Below are positions 43,001 to 56,100 of a stretch of DNA of 64,000 bases, in pieces. A program made the position numbers and the translations under genes. The first letter of the stretch is position 1. The number at the start of each line of letters is the position of its first letter. Under the pieces are notes generated by a model that saw nothing but the letters and a program-made list of their open reading frames with translations, was not told where the DNA came from and made no database searches. This stretch comes from Nymphalis io. Lineage: Eukaryota; Arthropoda; Insecta; Lepidoptera; Nymphalidae. Location: contig NC_065918.1 in NCBI RefSeq assembly GCF_905147045.1, positions 14,012,001 through 14,076,000 on the forward strand, written 5' to 3'.

Positions 43001-46000
43001 CTATAGTTATCTTGTACATCGTTTATCATTTGATCGTAAATCTCAAATACAGGAGATCGAACGACGCATTAGCTTAGTGTGGGCTGCTTTTGGAATGTTC
43101 GAAGTTATGTTGTATACATGCAAACTCCCACAATGCCTCAAGACCAAGGTGTTTAACCAATGTGTCTTGCCTATACTTACATACGATACCGAAACATGGA
43201 TGCGGCGAAAGGGCGATGGAGCATGCTATGCTAGGCATCTTTCTCGTTGATCGTATAACAAACGCAGAAATCCAACGAAAGACGAAAGTCGAAGATATTA
43301 TGAAGTGTATCACGAGGTTAGAGTGGAGATAGGCTGGACACTTGGCAAGACGGGAAGACGGAAGGTAGACTAGTCGTCACGAAGTAGTGGCCTGGAAAAG
43401 CGAAAAGGCCAGTGGGCAGACCATCCGCCCGATGGACAGACGATTTTAGAAAATTGGCGGGCGCTCAATGGATGCGACTAGCACCGGACCGGGTGAATTT
43501 GGTGCACCTGTGAGGAGACCTATGTCCAGCATTGAATCAATGTGGGGTGAATATGATGATTACGATGCTACATCATTACCGAGAAAAAAATTTCGAAGCT
43601 ATATAACTATTATAGTTAAGTTGTAATAATAGCTTTTTGTTCAAATTAGTCAATTAAAAAGGTAAATGGTTGTCTTTCGTTTCTAAAGATGATAATGTTC
43701 GTATAATAATATTAATCATTATATTAGATTTTATTGAATTCGACATCTAAACAAAACAAATCAAATATTACGTTACCGAACCACGCTCAATGTAAATTAT
43801 GATTTATTAATTGTAAAAAAATAAATGTAAGTTGCTAATTAGTTTGATAGAAATGTGTTAAAAAGAACCCGTTTTAAATATTTTGAATTATTTTCTAAAA
43901 TTTCTTTATCTTCTATTTAATTATCATTACTTTTAAGAGAATCGGTGGTGGACATTTTTTTTTAAATTTAGTATACTGTGACTTCAATGATATTAAAATA
44001 ACATGATAGAACTGAGTTGATGCCGCAGCAATATCTGGAATCAACAGGATATACAACTTACCGAATTCCATCAGAGATTGTTATAGTGTTTGAGCTCATT
44101 GAAGGGTCTCAACCAATATTTAAATTCGTCAAAATGACACACAGGCTTGCATATATTCAGACCGTAATAATATAGTCTTATGAAGATATTATTATTTATT
44201 TACGTTGCAATAGACATTTAGTCTATACAACGTTTCAAAAATTGTCATTCGTAATACACAAGTAGGGGGGAATACTTACCAAACAAGCGGTCCTTTTATA
44301 TGTACGATTGGAAATAGCGAAACGTCAGCGCGATTTAAACGACTAGTAATGGCATCTAGCGGTGGACGGTGTAAACTCTATATGTCAATGTCCATAAGGC
44401 TGGTTATGTTTAAAATTTTTATTCAATAATACTAATACTTAGTTTATGTAGAGCAATAGCTCCTTAATAGTACAGAAGTGTGTGTTGTTATGTACATTAG
44501 ATAATTGGTTAAACAGTATAAATCTTAGTCTATTTTAATTCAATATGAATAGTTTTTAGTTAGTGCCTTTGAAACGTGACAAATATTAATTTATTTTTAG
44601 CGAATTCGTTAACATTTGATACACTTCTCTCCGTCAGCTGATAAAAAAATTATTTAAATGATTAGTTACACACTAATTGCTCTTACTTTCGCAGTGGTTA
44701 CTTTACATGTTCGTTTAACAAATCAAGATAAATATTGCATATTTATAGTATACATTTAATTTATGTTATTTTGTATTCCCATATTTTACTGATTTTTAAA
44801 ATTTATAAATAAGTATGACGATATATTTTTCTGTTAAGTGGTAACTGTCTTTTAATATTTTTAAGTTAGCAACATGGTCTTTTAAAAAGGCGGCAAAGGG
44901 AATTGTTTATATGGAGGGATAATAAATGGCTGCCGAGCTGGATCTTTACAAAATGACAGTGAGGGACACCACGATCAGTATCAATTAACTGTTAATTTTT
45001 TTATAAGCTTATATTATATTTATAATTTTATTAAGTAAAGCTTAAGATAGTTCTAAGAGGCACGACAATATACTGTCTTTCCAACTCCTTTTATTTTTTT
45101 AGATTAAAATGATGAGACTTTTTGGTATCATTATATGCTTGAAATATTTCAAATGAAATAATGAAATACATCTTGACTCATTGTATATGCAGTTTCTTAA
45201 ATAAAAATGTGCATCAAAGTAAATTTCAATTCTAGTATCTAGCTATGTGTAAAACAAACATTGAACATTATCACTATGATAATTTAGTGCCTTGAAATTG
45301 AAACGCACCCATTTTCTTTTCACTGTTCACAAAACAGAAATAACTTACGGCTGAACTAAATGGTGTATAAGTCAATATATTTTTCTTTTTTTTTAATTCT
45401 TGCAACTTTAACAGTTTACGCAGCGCACGTCATGAAAGCTTTCGAGATACAAACATTTTACTGACACACACACGCACAATCAAATACGTACACACGACAC
45501 AAAATTCGTTTATTATGTCAGTCAAGGGTGCGATGGCAGGGAAGTCAGCGAAGGGAGCTCAGTTACGTAGAGCAGAGGGTGTTACGTCGCTGAAGGTCAT
45601 TTTAAATTTGCAATTTTTAGTGCCGCCTATGCGAATTTAATATTTGTTATTTTACATATATAAAAACTTAGATCCATACTTTCTTAGTTTGGGCCAACTG
45701 TATAAAGATTAGATTATACAAACTTAATTTAAATGTCATTCGAATTCTCAAATAATATTGTTGTTTTATATACTTCCTACCAAAATACGTCTCATTTTGC
45801 TTCAATTTCAATAAAAGTTAAAATTATATTATTATTATATGCCCTTAGCACTGTACTGTATGGACGAATAAATAAAAAAGCTACATTTTTATCTCATTGA
45901 TTAAAAAATTCCCGGGATAAAATCCTTATTTTATCCTTACGAAGTCGGGACGGACGTCCCGTCATATAAATCAAATTGAAAAAAAAATTGAATTTAACTG

Positions 46001-49000
46001 TATTTAGATACCTTTGATACTTAGAGACTTGTAAGATTATAAAATATAATAATCGAAAATATATGTTGATTCTGTTCACTGGTGGTAGAGCTTTGTGCAA
46101 GCTCGTCTGGGTAGGTACCATCCACTCATCAGATATTCTACCGCAAAACAGCAGTACTTGGTATTGTTGTGTTCCGGTTTGAAGAGTGAGTGAGCCAGTG
46201 TAATTACAGGCACAAGGGACATAATATCTTACTTCCCAAGGTTGGTGGCGCATTGGTGATGTAAGCGATGTTTAACATTTCTTACAATGCCAATGTCTAT
46301 GGGCGTTGGTGACCACTTACCATCAGGTGGCTCATATGCTCGTCCACCTACCTATTCTACAAAAAAAAGTACAAATCAAAGCCCGTGAATGGCCCGCTGT
46401 TACTTTTTTTTATCCTGTGACAATATTCACGCAAGGTCATCTGATCTCAAACTAAGCTCAGCTCGTACTATGGAAACCAGAAAACTGATATATACTACTT
46501 TTCTTTTGTAAATACATACTTATATTGATAATTACACCCAGACTCTCCCATACCCATACTCAGGACAAACAGACAAGTTTATATACATAAATGTCGGTCC
46601 TGGGTGGGTATTGAACCCACGACCTGCGGCACGAAAGGCAATCACTCCAACCGACTCGTCAAACGAGCTAGATTAAGGCCTCCCCACTCTTTGAGGACAA
46701 GGTTTGGAGCATATTCCACTACGTTTTCAGTGATATTAGACACATGTAGGTTTCATTCACTGCCGAGATGAACTGTACAAATTAAGCAGATGCAAAATCA
46801 GCGGTGCTTGCCGGGGCTTAAACCCGCTATCATCGGTTAAGATTTACTCGTTCTAACCACTGGCCTATCTCAGCGCACTTAATCGGGGAAAAAGATGAAT
46901 AACCGAGTTTCTTATCTTAGAATCAATCTTCTACCAGAATCTTTATTCCAAAGCAGTGATAGTTTTATGTTAAAAAATATAACTTTTTAATGACATGACA
47001 TGACATGACAAGTACATAATTTTGAATCATAATATTACGTATAGCCGTACCACGTGCCAAAAAGTAATGGTATCAAGTTAGTATTGTTGTTCTAATAACT
47101 CACGTTACTTCTTTTAATGACGCTTTTTAATGACGAATGCATAAACATATATTTCTCTATCGTGGCAAACTAATTTTATAAATTATATTATGTAATGAAG
47201 TTCGTAAACACATACGTGTCAAGATTGATACAATTGACATCGCTTAGTGGCGGTAAGCCTTTGTGCAAGCCCGTCTAGGTAGGTACAAGTAGGTAGGTGG
47301 TACCGACCTACCGGTACGGGAAGTTTAAGTCAATTTTATGTATATGAGGATCGATAAAACTATTAATTTAAGTAGAATATATAATCGTCATAAAGTCACC
47401 GTAACATAACAGACTGCTGAGTTACAAACCTCTTCTCTTCCTTATTGAAATATTTTGAGGGTTTTTCAACCACTTTTACAAATGAACATAAGAAATCGGA
47501 GCGATGTTCCGCTGGTTGTATTCAGAATCGCCAGATGTAGAGACAAGAATGAGAACCATATGCTCTATCACCATATAATATAACATTGGAATAATTGCTC
47601 ACCTTCCGGGTGCTCTTAAAAACGTTGCATTTAAAAACGTTAGTTGCACCATCTCTGGCGATGTAAGAGAAGATCTTCAAATCGGAACTGTCGTGAGACA
47701 CGTAGAAGATGCGATAGATCGGGTGGTGCATGATCTCAATGCACTCGTTGGTAGCGTTTCTTTTGCGGCTGAAGAATTTTGAAGAACCCTTCTGTGAAAC
47801 ATAAAGAAATAAATTTATTAATTCAATTAAAAGACACACTTCTGTTTACTAATAATACATAATTTTGCATCATAAAATCATATTATTACGTAATAAACCT
47901 TATGGCTAAGTGTAGAAGTGTAGTTTATCTCCTGTGAAACTTTGATTAATGCAGCCTATCTTAATTTCATTTTAACTTATATATTAAAAAAAGATCTATT
48001 AAGTAATTAAGACTTTAATATTATAGGGAAACCAGTAAGACATCATTAAACATTGAATATTATATTCAATAATAATTGTAGAGATTTGCATATTTAATTC
48101 ATGAATAATTAAAGAGTTAAAGAGTTTTAATAATCTAAGAGCAGAGGTATTGTATGATGAACGAGTATATTATTTTAAATGAAGTTTAACCAAAGATTCT
48201 GCAACACCATAAAATTACCTAAGCTATGCTTAAAAATAAAATTTGTAGCACTATTTATATCCATTTACCGGTTTGTTAAAACAATTTCTTACTACATAAC
48301 TTACTAAGTAATTAAAGAAACTATGCTGAATAAATTTCTCATTATTAATCACATTTCATCTAAAATTTTTGTCGCCAATTTGTCACGAATTACAAAAGGA
48401 CAAAAATGCGTTTGCGTTTCTTACCGGTCTCAAATAATAGTGGATGTGTGTCTTCCATCCCAACGAGCGCTTAGAATAACTTTTACACAAACCAGGCGCA
48501 TCCAAATTGTCTTTGTTCGGAAGTATGAATAGTAATTTTCGTTACTACACCCAGTTGGTCGATGTTTGCGTTGGAACTAAAATTCAGAATAATTGGTTCG
48601 TATTTACAATCACAGCCAGTCTTGTTTATTCAGTAACGACCTACGAATACGCGTTGCCACTTCTCTTGAATTTAGTTTCAGAATTTTTTTGACGATAGTA
48701 AGAACACAATTTCATTTTGTTTGTTTAAAATTCAAATTCAATATTGTGTCAAAGCAAAAAACTACAACGCGTTCGGAAAATGAATAACAGAATAATGTTG
48801 TTTCTGGATAACCTTTTTTTTAAGTTGTCGGTGTTATTTTTTAAAATAGTGAAAAGAATTATGACATTATAAAGTATGAAATATAAGAAAATTCAATGGA
48901 TCAAAATCGCAAGGCACGATATCGATCGTTTAACACACATACCTCAATATGATCTTAGAGGTCATTATCAAATTTAGGATTATTAATAAAATAATAGGGA

Positions 49001-52000
49001 ACAAAATCATAAGTCACTTCTACGTTGAATAGCTCCAATGTCACAAACTGTTTATGCGGTTCATTTGAAACAAAGGCTTCAACGTTGAGTAGAAATAATA
49101 GGCAGTTATTGTACAGCGAATAAACTAATTATTGAACGCTTAAAATTCAATACGTTGAACGCTTTTACGTACAAACGTAACAAACCGCAGACAAATTTGA
49201 ATCAAAGGGTAATAATTGAAATATCAGCTATATTACATGTCATTTTCATTTAGTTTGACCTTGAATTGTATCAAGGGTCAAACAATTTGATCATGAAAAT
49301 GAAAACACGAAATTCATTTAACAATTATAATAGTAATAGCTAAATGCACAATGGCTCTTTTGATTTATATGTGTATGAATTAACGTATGTACGTAACGTA
49401 TGTAACGTATATGTATGTATGCAAACATATAGGCAATAAAGTTAAATTGTTGCAACGCTTAAAAATCAAAATTTTGCATTCTACACTAGGCGCGCCTCAT
49501 TTTATTATATATTAGTACGTTGAAGTCATATGTTTATCCGATATGACCCCTGCACCATATTTACATTTTACATTGAAAAAACTTTCATGCATGTTTTTTT
49601 TCAGCCTTTTGCCATCCACTGCTGGACGAAAGCCTCCCCCATAGAACGCCAACCATCCCGATCTTGGGCAGTCTACATCCATCCTGTACCTTTACCACCT
49701 TTTTTAAATCGTCGGTCCACCTTGCCTTAGGGCGTCTTACACTACGTTTGCCTAACCGTGGTCTCCACTCTTAACACGTATTACGCATGTGCCAACATAA
49801 GTTGTACAAAGTTTTAACTGAATCAGAATATTATAAGAATTTATTATATGACAATTAATACACTTATATAATGTTTACTTTGTTATAGTAAATATAATTA
49901 TATAATAAATATAAAGATTGATTCTATCTTATTAATTATAAATCTTATATTACTAAAATGGGCGTCGAGGTTATCTCTTTTAGGCTAAGAGTAAATAAAG
50001 CTTCGGTAACGTTTACCTTAGGACTGGTGATAGTTCTACATTTTATTTATGAAAGTTCAAGGTTAACAAGTGCTTATCATAAGGTATCGTAATATATCGT
50101 AACATCCTGCGAATGTCCCACGGCTGGGCTAACGCCTCCTCTCTATTTCATCTAGATAGAAATGATCACAATTTATACTTTTAAAATATTTAATATTGTT
50201 CTGGAATATTCGCTTATGACATTGAATGTCTATTTTTTTAACCTTATGTTTAAAATATTTCATTCATTCTATATCGTTTTTTTTAATAATATGCCTGAAG
50301 TTATAATCAAATTTACTTTTCTTGAACAAGCATTGAATGTTTGCTATGAGCCTATGAGGCCACTCGAAAGAAATCTTAAAAGCGAGGCTGAAAAGGTTAG
50401 CCTTATATATAAAACAAACAATCAGTAAACGATTTTTTCTTCTATTATGAGTATTTACTTAACCTTTCGCCTTTATTATATTTGAGTAACAATAAGTTTG
50501 TTACATTTTTCATTAATTTTCTTATACTTACTCTAACCTTAAGAGTTATTGTGTGCAGGCACGCTTATTAAACTTTTTCTTGGTGGTAATGCTTGGTGCA
50601 AGTCCTGGTAGGTACCATCCACTCTTCAGATATTCATCCTCCAATCAGCAATACTTAGTATTATTGTATCCCAGTTGGAAGGGTGAGTAAGCCAGTGTAA
50701 CTACAGGCACAAGGGACGTTACATTTTATTTAAGGTTTGTGGTGCATTAGCAATTTAAGGAATGGTTAATATAATATTTTGAGTCGATTATTATTAGCTG
50801 AAGCAAGCACTACTGAACTTTCATGTGCTTAATATGTGTTAATGATTCATCTCGTGTTCTGCGCTGAACAAAAACATTGTTTACCACATATTTATCCACA
50901 CACCCGCATTCGAGCAATTTGGTGAAATAGAATCCGATTCTTTTCCTCAACAGGTGAAAAATATCTCAGGGTAAAGGATTAATTCAAAATTAAACGAAAA
51001 ACGTGCGAACTTGAAAAGGCTAGTTAACGATAAGTATAACATGCCAATAAAATAAATCGGTGTTTTTTGCTGAAATTTTGGTGTTCTTCCTCCAAATGAA
51101 ATTATATTTAGCGCGACAAATCTTTGTGGAAACTATTAAAGATAAGCTGTAATAAATACATTTTCGTATAATTTTTTTATGTATCAATGCACATATATTT
51201 CAAATTAATAGTTTTATTTAGAATCTGACACTAAGATTATTTAGAGTGACAAAATTCATGTCATTCCTTAGTCATCTTTTAAAATAATCTTAATCGTATT
51301 TTAAGTATTAGATAGCGAAATGGATTTTTTTATAGAATAGGAAGGCGGACGTGCATATGGGTCACCTGATGATAAGTGGTCACCAACGCCCATAGACATT
51401 GGCATTGTAAGAAATGTTAACCATCGCTTACATTACCAATGCGCCACCAACCTTGGGAACTAAGATGTTATGTCCCTTGTGCCTGTAATTACACTGGCTC
51501 ACTCACCCTTCAAACCGGAACACAACAATACCAAGTACTGCTGTTTTGCGGTAGAATATCTGATGAGTACCTACCCAGACGAGCTTGCACAAAGCTCTAC
51601 CACCATTTGATATTTTATAAGATATTTGATATTGATAAGATTGAAGTGTATTTTAACCAAAGGTCGTGGGTTCAAATCTGGACGCACTGCTGATTTTATT
51701 TGCTTAATTCATCGTGTATTTGATAGTGAAGGAAAAATCGTCAGGAAACATGCAAGTAACCAGCAATGCTTAAAAGAAGAATAAACATTTGCTCGGCATA
51801 TATGGGCCTCATGTTCAATTTGTAATTTTTTTTTGTAAGATCATCAATTATATACATATAAATTTCATAAATGAAGTCACTGGTTCATTTTGAATTGAAT
51901 AAATTAGGGAGCGTAGAAAGTTTCTAGGTAAAATTTCTTTCATTTCGAAATCAATTTTGTGGTCTATTCTTACACCTTATGAATATATATGAAGTTGAAG

Positions 52001-53089
52001 AATTTTATTGAACAATTTTACTGCATTTTTATAACAGAATTTAAAGTCATATGATATAAGCATCTAAAACAGTATAAGAAGTATCCTGATAATGAGCCCA
52101 GCAATCAAAATAAAAAAAAAAATTATATATCTCTATTCTTCCGTTTTCGACAGAAATTTGACGAGCCGGTTGGCGTGGTTGGTAGATACTTGCCTTATAC
52201 GCCGATGGTTGTGTGTTCGATTCCCACCCAGGACAGATATTTGTGTGCATTAACATGTCTGTTTGTCCTGCGCCTGGGTGTAATTATCTATATAAGTATG
52301 TATTTACAAAAGAAAAGTGGTATATGTAGTTTATCAGTTGTCTGGTTTCCATAGTACAAGCTCTGCTTAATTTGAGATCAGATTGCTGTTTGTGAATAAT
52401 GTCCCAGGATATTAAATTACACGAATGCATTTAATCCGAGTTGATATTTCCATAATTTTTGACAATCAATAAAATGTTGCATAAAATATATTGTGGTCTG
52501 TATATATGGATATGTTTGTAATCAATAATGTATAAAATCAAACTAAACAACATATTAAAAAAGTGACTATTCAATGAGCAATGCAACAACACTTCGTGTA
52601 TATTACGCTCACGTCCGCCTCCTAGCAATGCAGAATATAAAAATCATGTGGTTTTGAGTTTTATTCTTTAAGGAATAAGGTTTAAAATAAATTTAATAGA
52701 TATGTTAACACCTGCATACTTTATTCCGCTCATATGGGTCAATCCCACAGTGGATCTCATGAAACCATTCCCGATAGGACACATATTGCATACATCGATG
52801 ATCGGTAAAGTTTATTTGGAATTGTCCCAATGAAAATGCTTTGAAAATATAAAATAGGAAGAGATTTTCATTCAAAATATATGTTATCATATAATACTTA
52901 ATAGTTTTGTAACAGCTTTTACCACTCAAACATTTATCATGTGTTTTTAAATTTTAAAATTGAAATTGTTTCAACATTTTCTATTATTCTTTTATAAAAG
53001 CGTACAAACGCAGTGTCCCATAAGAGCCACTAACCTTCTATTGTTGTTACAGTAACAGGTGGTAATACATAACATTTACAAATGCGGAT

Positions 53090-53121
<32 letters not shown>

Positions 53122-56100
53122 TTATAACCTCTTTCTATTTTATATTTTCAAAGCATTTTTCATAGGGTTTTCCCTATGAAAAATGGCTTTTAAATTTAAT
53201 TCTTAACGAATATTTAGGGACCATATAAAAAATTTAACAAATATCTTCTGCAGGATAAAGTTCGTATTGATATCGGTTGCATTTTCCCGATATTACAACA
53301 TTATAATGTGGAAGTGCTTTAAAAATACCGGGCAAGTCGTCGACATCTTATTTCTTCACTCACTATTGATGCTTTAGTAGTATATTCGTTTTTACTGATA
53401 CAATGATGAAAATATTAAATTAAAAAAAAAAAAAAACATTTTTATCGATAAATATTTTTTTACATATTTTTATATAGAATAGAAAGCAAACGAGCATATG
53501 GGCCATCTGATGGTAAGTGGTCACCAAACGCCCTTAGACATTGGCATTGTAAGAAATGTTAACCATCGCTTACATCACCAATGCGCCACCAACCTTGGGA
53601 ACTAAGATGTTATGTCCCTTGTGCCTGTAATTACACTGGCTCACTCACCCTTCAAACCGGAACACAACAATACCAAGTACTGCTGTTTTGCGGTAGAATA
53701 TCTGATGAGTGGGTGGTACCTACCCAGACGAGCTTGCACAAAGCTCTACCACCAGTAAATACATTGTCGTATAATAATTTTTACAATGTCGTATGATGCG
53801 TTTTTTATTTTATTTTATCAATACGCGATGAAACAATACTATATCGAGCCTGTAACCTAAAAGATAAGGTGACTTGCCAAGACCTTTGGGCAAGTTCATC
53901 TAGGTACTAGTATCCACTCCACACTTCCCTAGCGCCAAGCATCAGTTGGTAGCACACTGATAGTACAAATTAAGGTGTATATTTCTTATCTTGTCTACGA
54001 CAGTGGAGGCAATTATCGTTACATCGCTTATGTAATAACTATTTATTTGTTTTATTATTTTATAATATTTATACATACCTTTTTCTTAGCGTGTTTGGTA
54101 CGCGTGGTCACACGTACACCATCTATTGACACGTCTACAGTCACTTTGCGCTTCTTCACACCCCTCGCCTTAAATTCATACTGCAACAAAATGAATAATG
54201 TTATTTATAACAAATAATGATATACTCGTATATATCGATGCCTAATGGTTAGAACGCGTGAATCTTAACCGATGATTAAACCCTTGCAAGCACACATTAA
54301 TTTGTGTTTATAATTCATCTCGTGCTTGACGGTGAAGGAAACATCGTGAGGAAACCTGCCTGTGTCTAATTTCATTGAAATTCTGCCACATGTGTATTCT
54401 ACTAACCCGCAATGGAGCAGCGTGGTGGAATAAGCTCCAAACCTTCTCCTCAAAAGGGAGAGGAGGCCTTAGCCCAGCAGTGGGACATTAACAGGCTGTT
54501 ACTGTTACTGTGCTGTCGTATATATTTACATATGTTTTTATTTATTTAGGAATAGCACCACAAATCAATTTTAAATGACTTAACCTATTTAAAAGTGAAA
54601 ATGAAAAAAATTAAAATGAAAAAATAGTTTATTCTTTATCAAGTTGTACATAGCAAATAAAGGTTGGGACCCTCTTGTGAGTATAATATAATACTCGTGA
54701 CAGAAGGACCCGCTCTTCCATAACATACAATTCTGTCCATGTTCTTTAAAAGAATAAACAATATCTTACTGTATACTAAAACTCACAATCAGTAGGTAAA
54801 CTAACATTATATCAAAATGAATTTTACTTGTGTGTTTGTTTGTGTGTGTGTGTGTTTTCAATAAACATAAATTAAAAATAAAATTTTAAATAGATACGAA
54901 AAACAATTAGCCTACATAGTATATAATATAGTGTTGCTTTTAATTTAAATTGATATGAATAATATTATAAAAAATACTTAAACTACAACAGTGAGTAAGA
55001 TATTATGATCTTTTAAAACACTTCTTTACACTAATTTTTAAAAATGTAACAAAAAGAAACAAAAATAATTTCAATGAATTAATACTAAATAAAAATTTAG
55101 GTTAAGCAGAACTAGCATCATAGACGAAATAACGCTCTGAACACGTGAATCTTATCCAAAAAATATGGGTACTACTGAATTTTCATGTGCTAAAGATGTG
55201 ATTGTAATTCATCTCGTAGTAACGTTCATGATTTATAATCCCATATTATATATCCCAGCATTATGGAGCTCTAAGGCTTTTCCTCAAAATGAGAGTATGT
55301 CTTAGCCCAGAATTGAGACATTTTTACTTTACATTTTAAGTACATCATACGAAACTAATATTATAAATGCGAAAGTGTTGTTTTTTCGTTTATACTTTCA
55401 CAAAGGTTTGACGTATATTTTTTTAAAGAGAAGGTACATAATATTTAGTATACATTTAGTTTTCGTAAAAAGTACTACGTTCTAATCAGATGACTTAAAG
55501 TTTCCTTCATCTTAATGTATTACGTGTTCATTGGAGTCGTCGAGTAAATAAACGTCACTACGACTATTTTTATAAGCACCGAGCAAAGCTATTCATTTAC
55601 ACTCCGATGTTGGAGACGAGACGCGTATCACCTTCATATTTCAATGTTACAAAAACCGTAATAACACGGACCTTAGAACACATAATTTGCTGGAACTGGC
55701 CATTATAATAATCCCAAATTTTAATAATTAATTATAAAAAATCTTATAAGAAATGGTAGAAGTAACAGAAATATCAGAAAATGATACGCGACATTAACCT
55801 TAATAATTATAATATTTCAAGAATACTCGCATCAAAATAGTATATCACCATAAGTTACATTACATGTTACATTCGCAATATAAATTATAATGCTGTAAAA
55901 AGCGGTAAAAAGGTAAAAAAGATGAACCAGAAATATAAAAAGAAAAAGACATTACGGCAAAAGACGCACAATATACATAGAATAATAAAAAAAATGAAGT
56001 AAAGAGTTAGATAATTAAATAATAGTAAGTCAATGAGAGAGAATTCCTTATTTTTAAAATAATCATTTTCATATATTTTATTTGATTCCGCACGTTATAT

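Larger units (their letters stand above)
15483..47602 (-). other. 32-kb NOS1AP intron splitting the PTB domain
   Basis: Contains the internal first exon (35333-35971) and many repeats listed separately. Stretches with nothing recognised include 15490-17280 (one 107-codon ORF, see findings), 17880-18590, 22210-23880, 25070-26700, 28970-29545, 30085-30930, 31000-32340, 33150-35330, 36270-36975, 37500-40015, 41070-41790, 41930-42430 and 43570-46075. They are AT-rich with short, chance-like ORFs. Confidence 0.7.
47792..54078 (-). other. NOS1AP intron (6.3 kb)
   Basis: Holds an antisense RTE fragment (49602-49800), copies of families A, B and C, an AT microsatellite and a short hairpin. 47800-49600 and 52420-53085 show no recognisable feature. 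Confidence 0.7.

Noticed and set aside
49530..49730. 66-codon plus ORF
   Set aside because: Antisense to an RTE 3' fragment.
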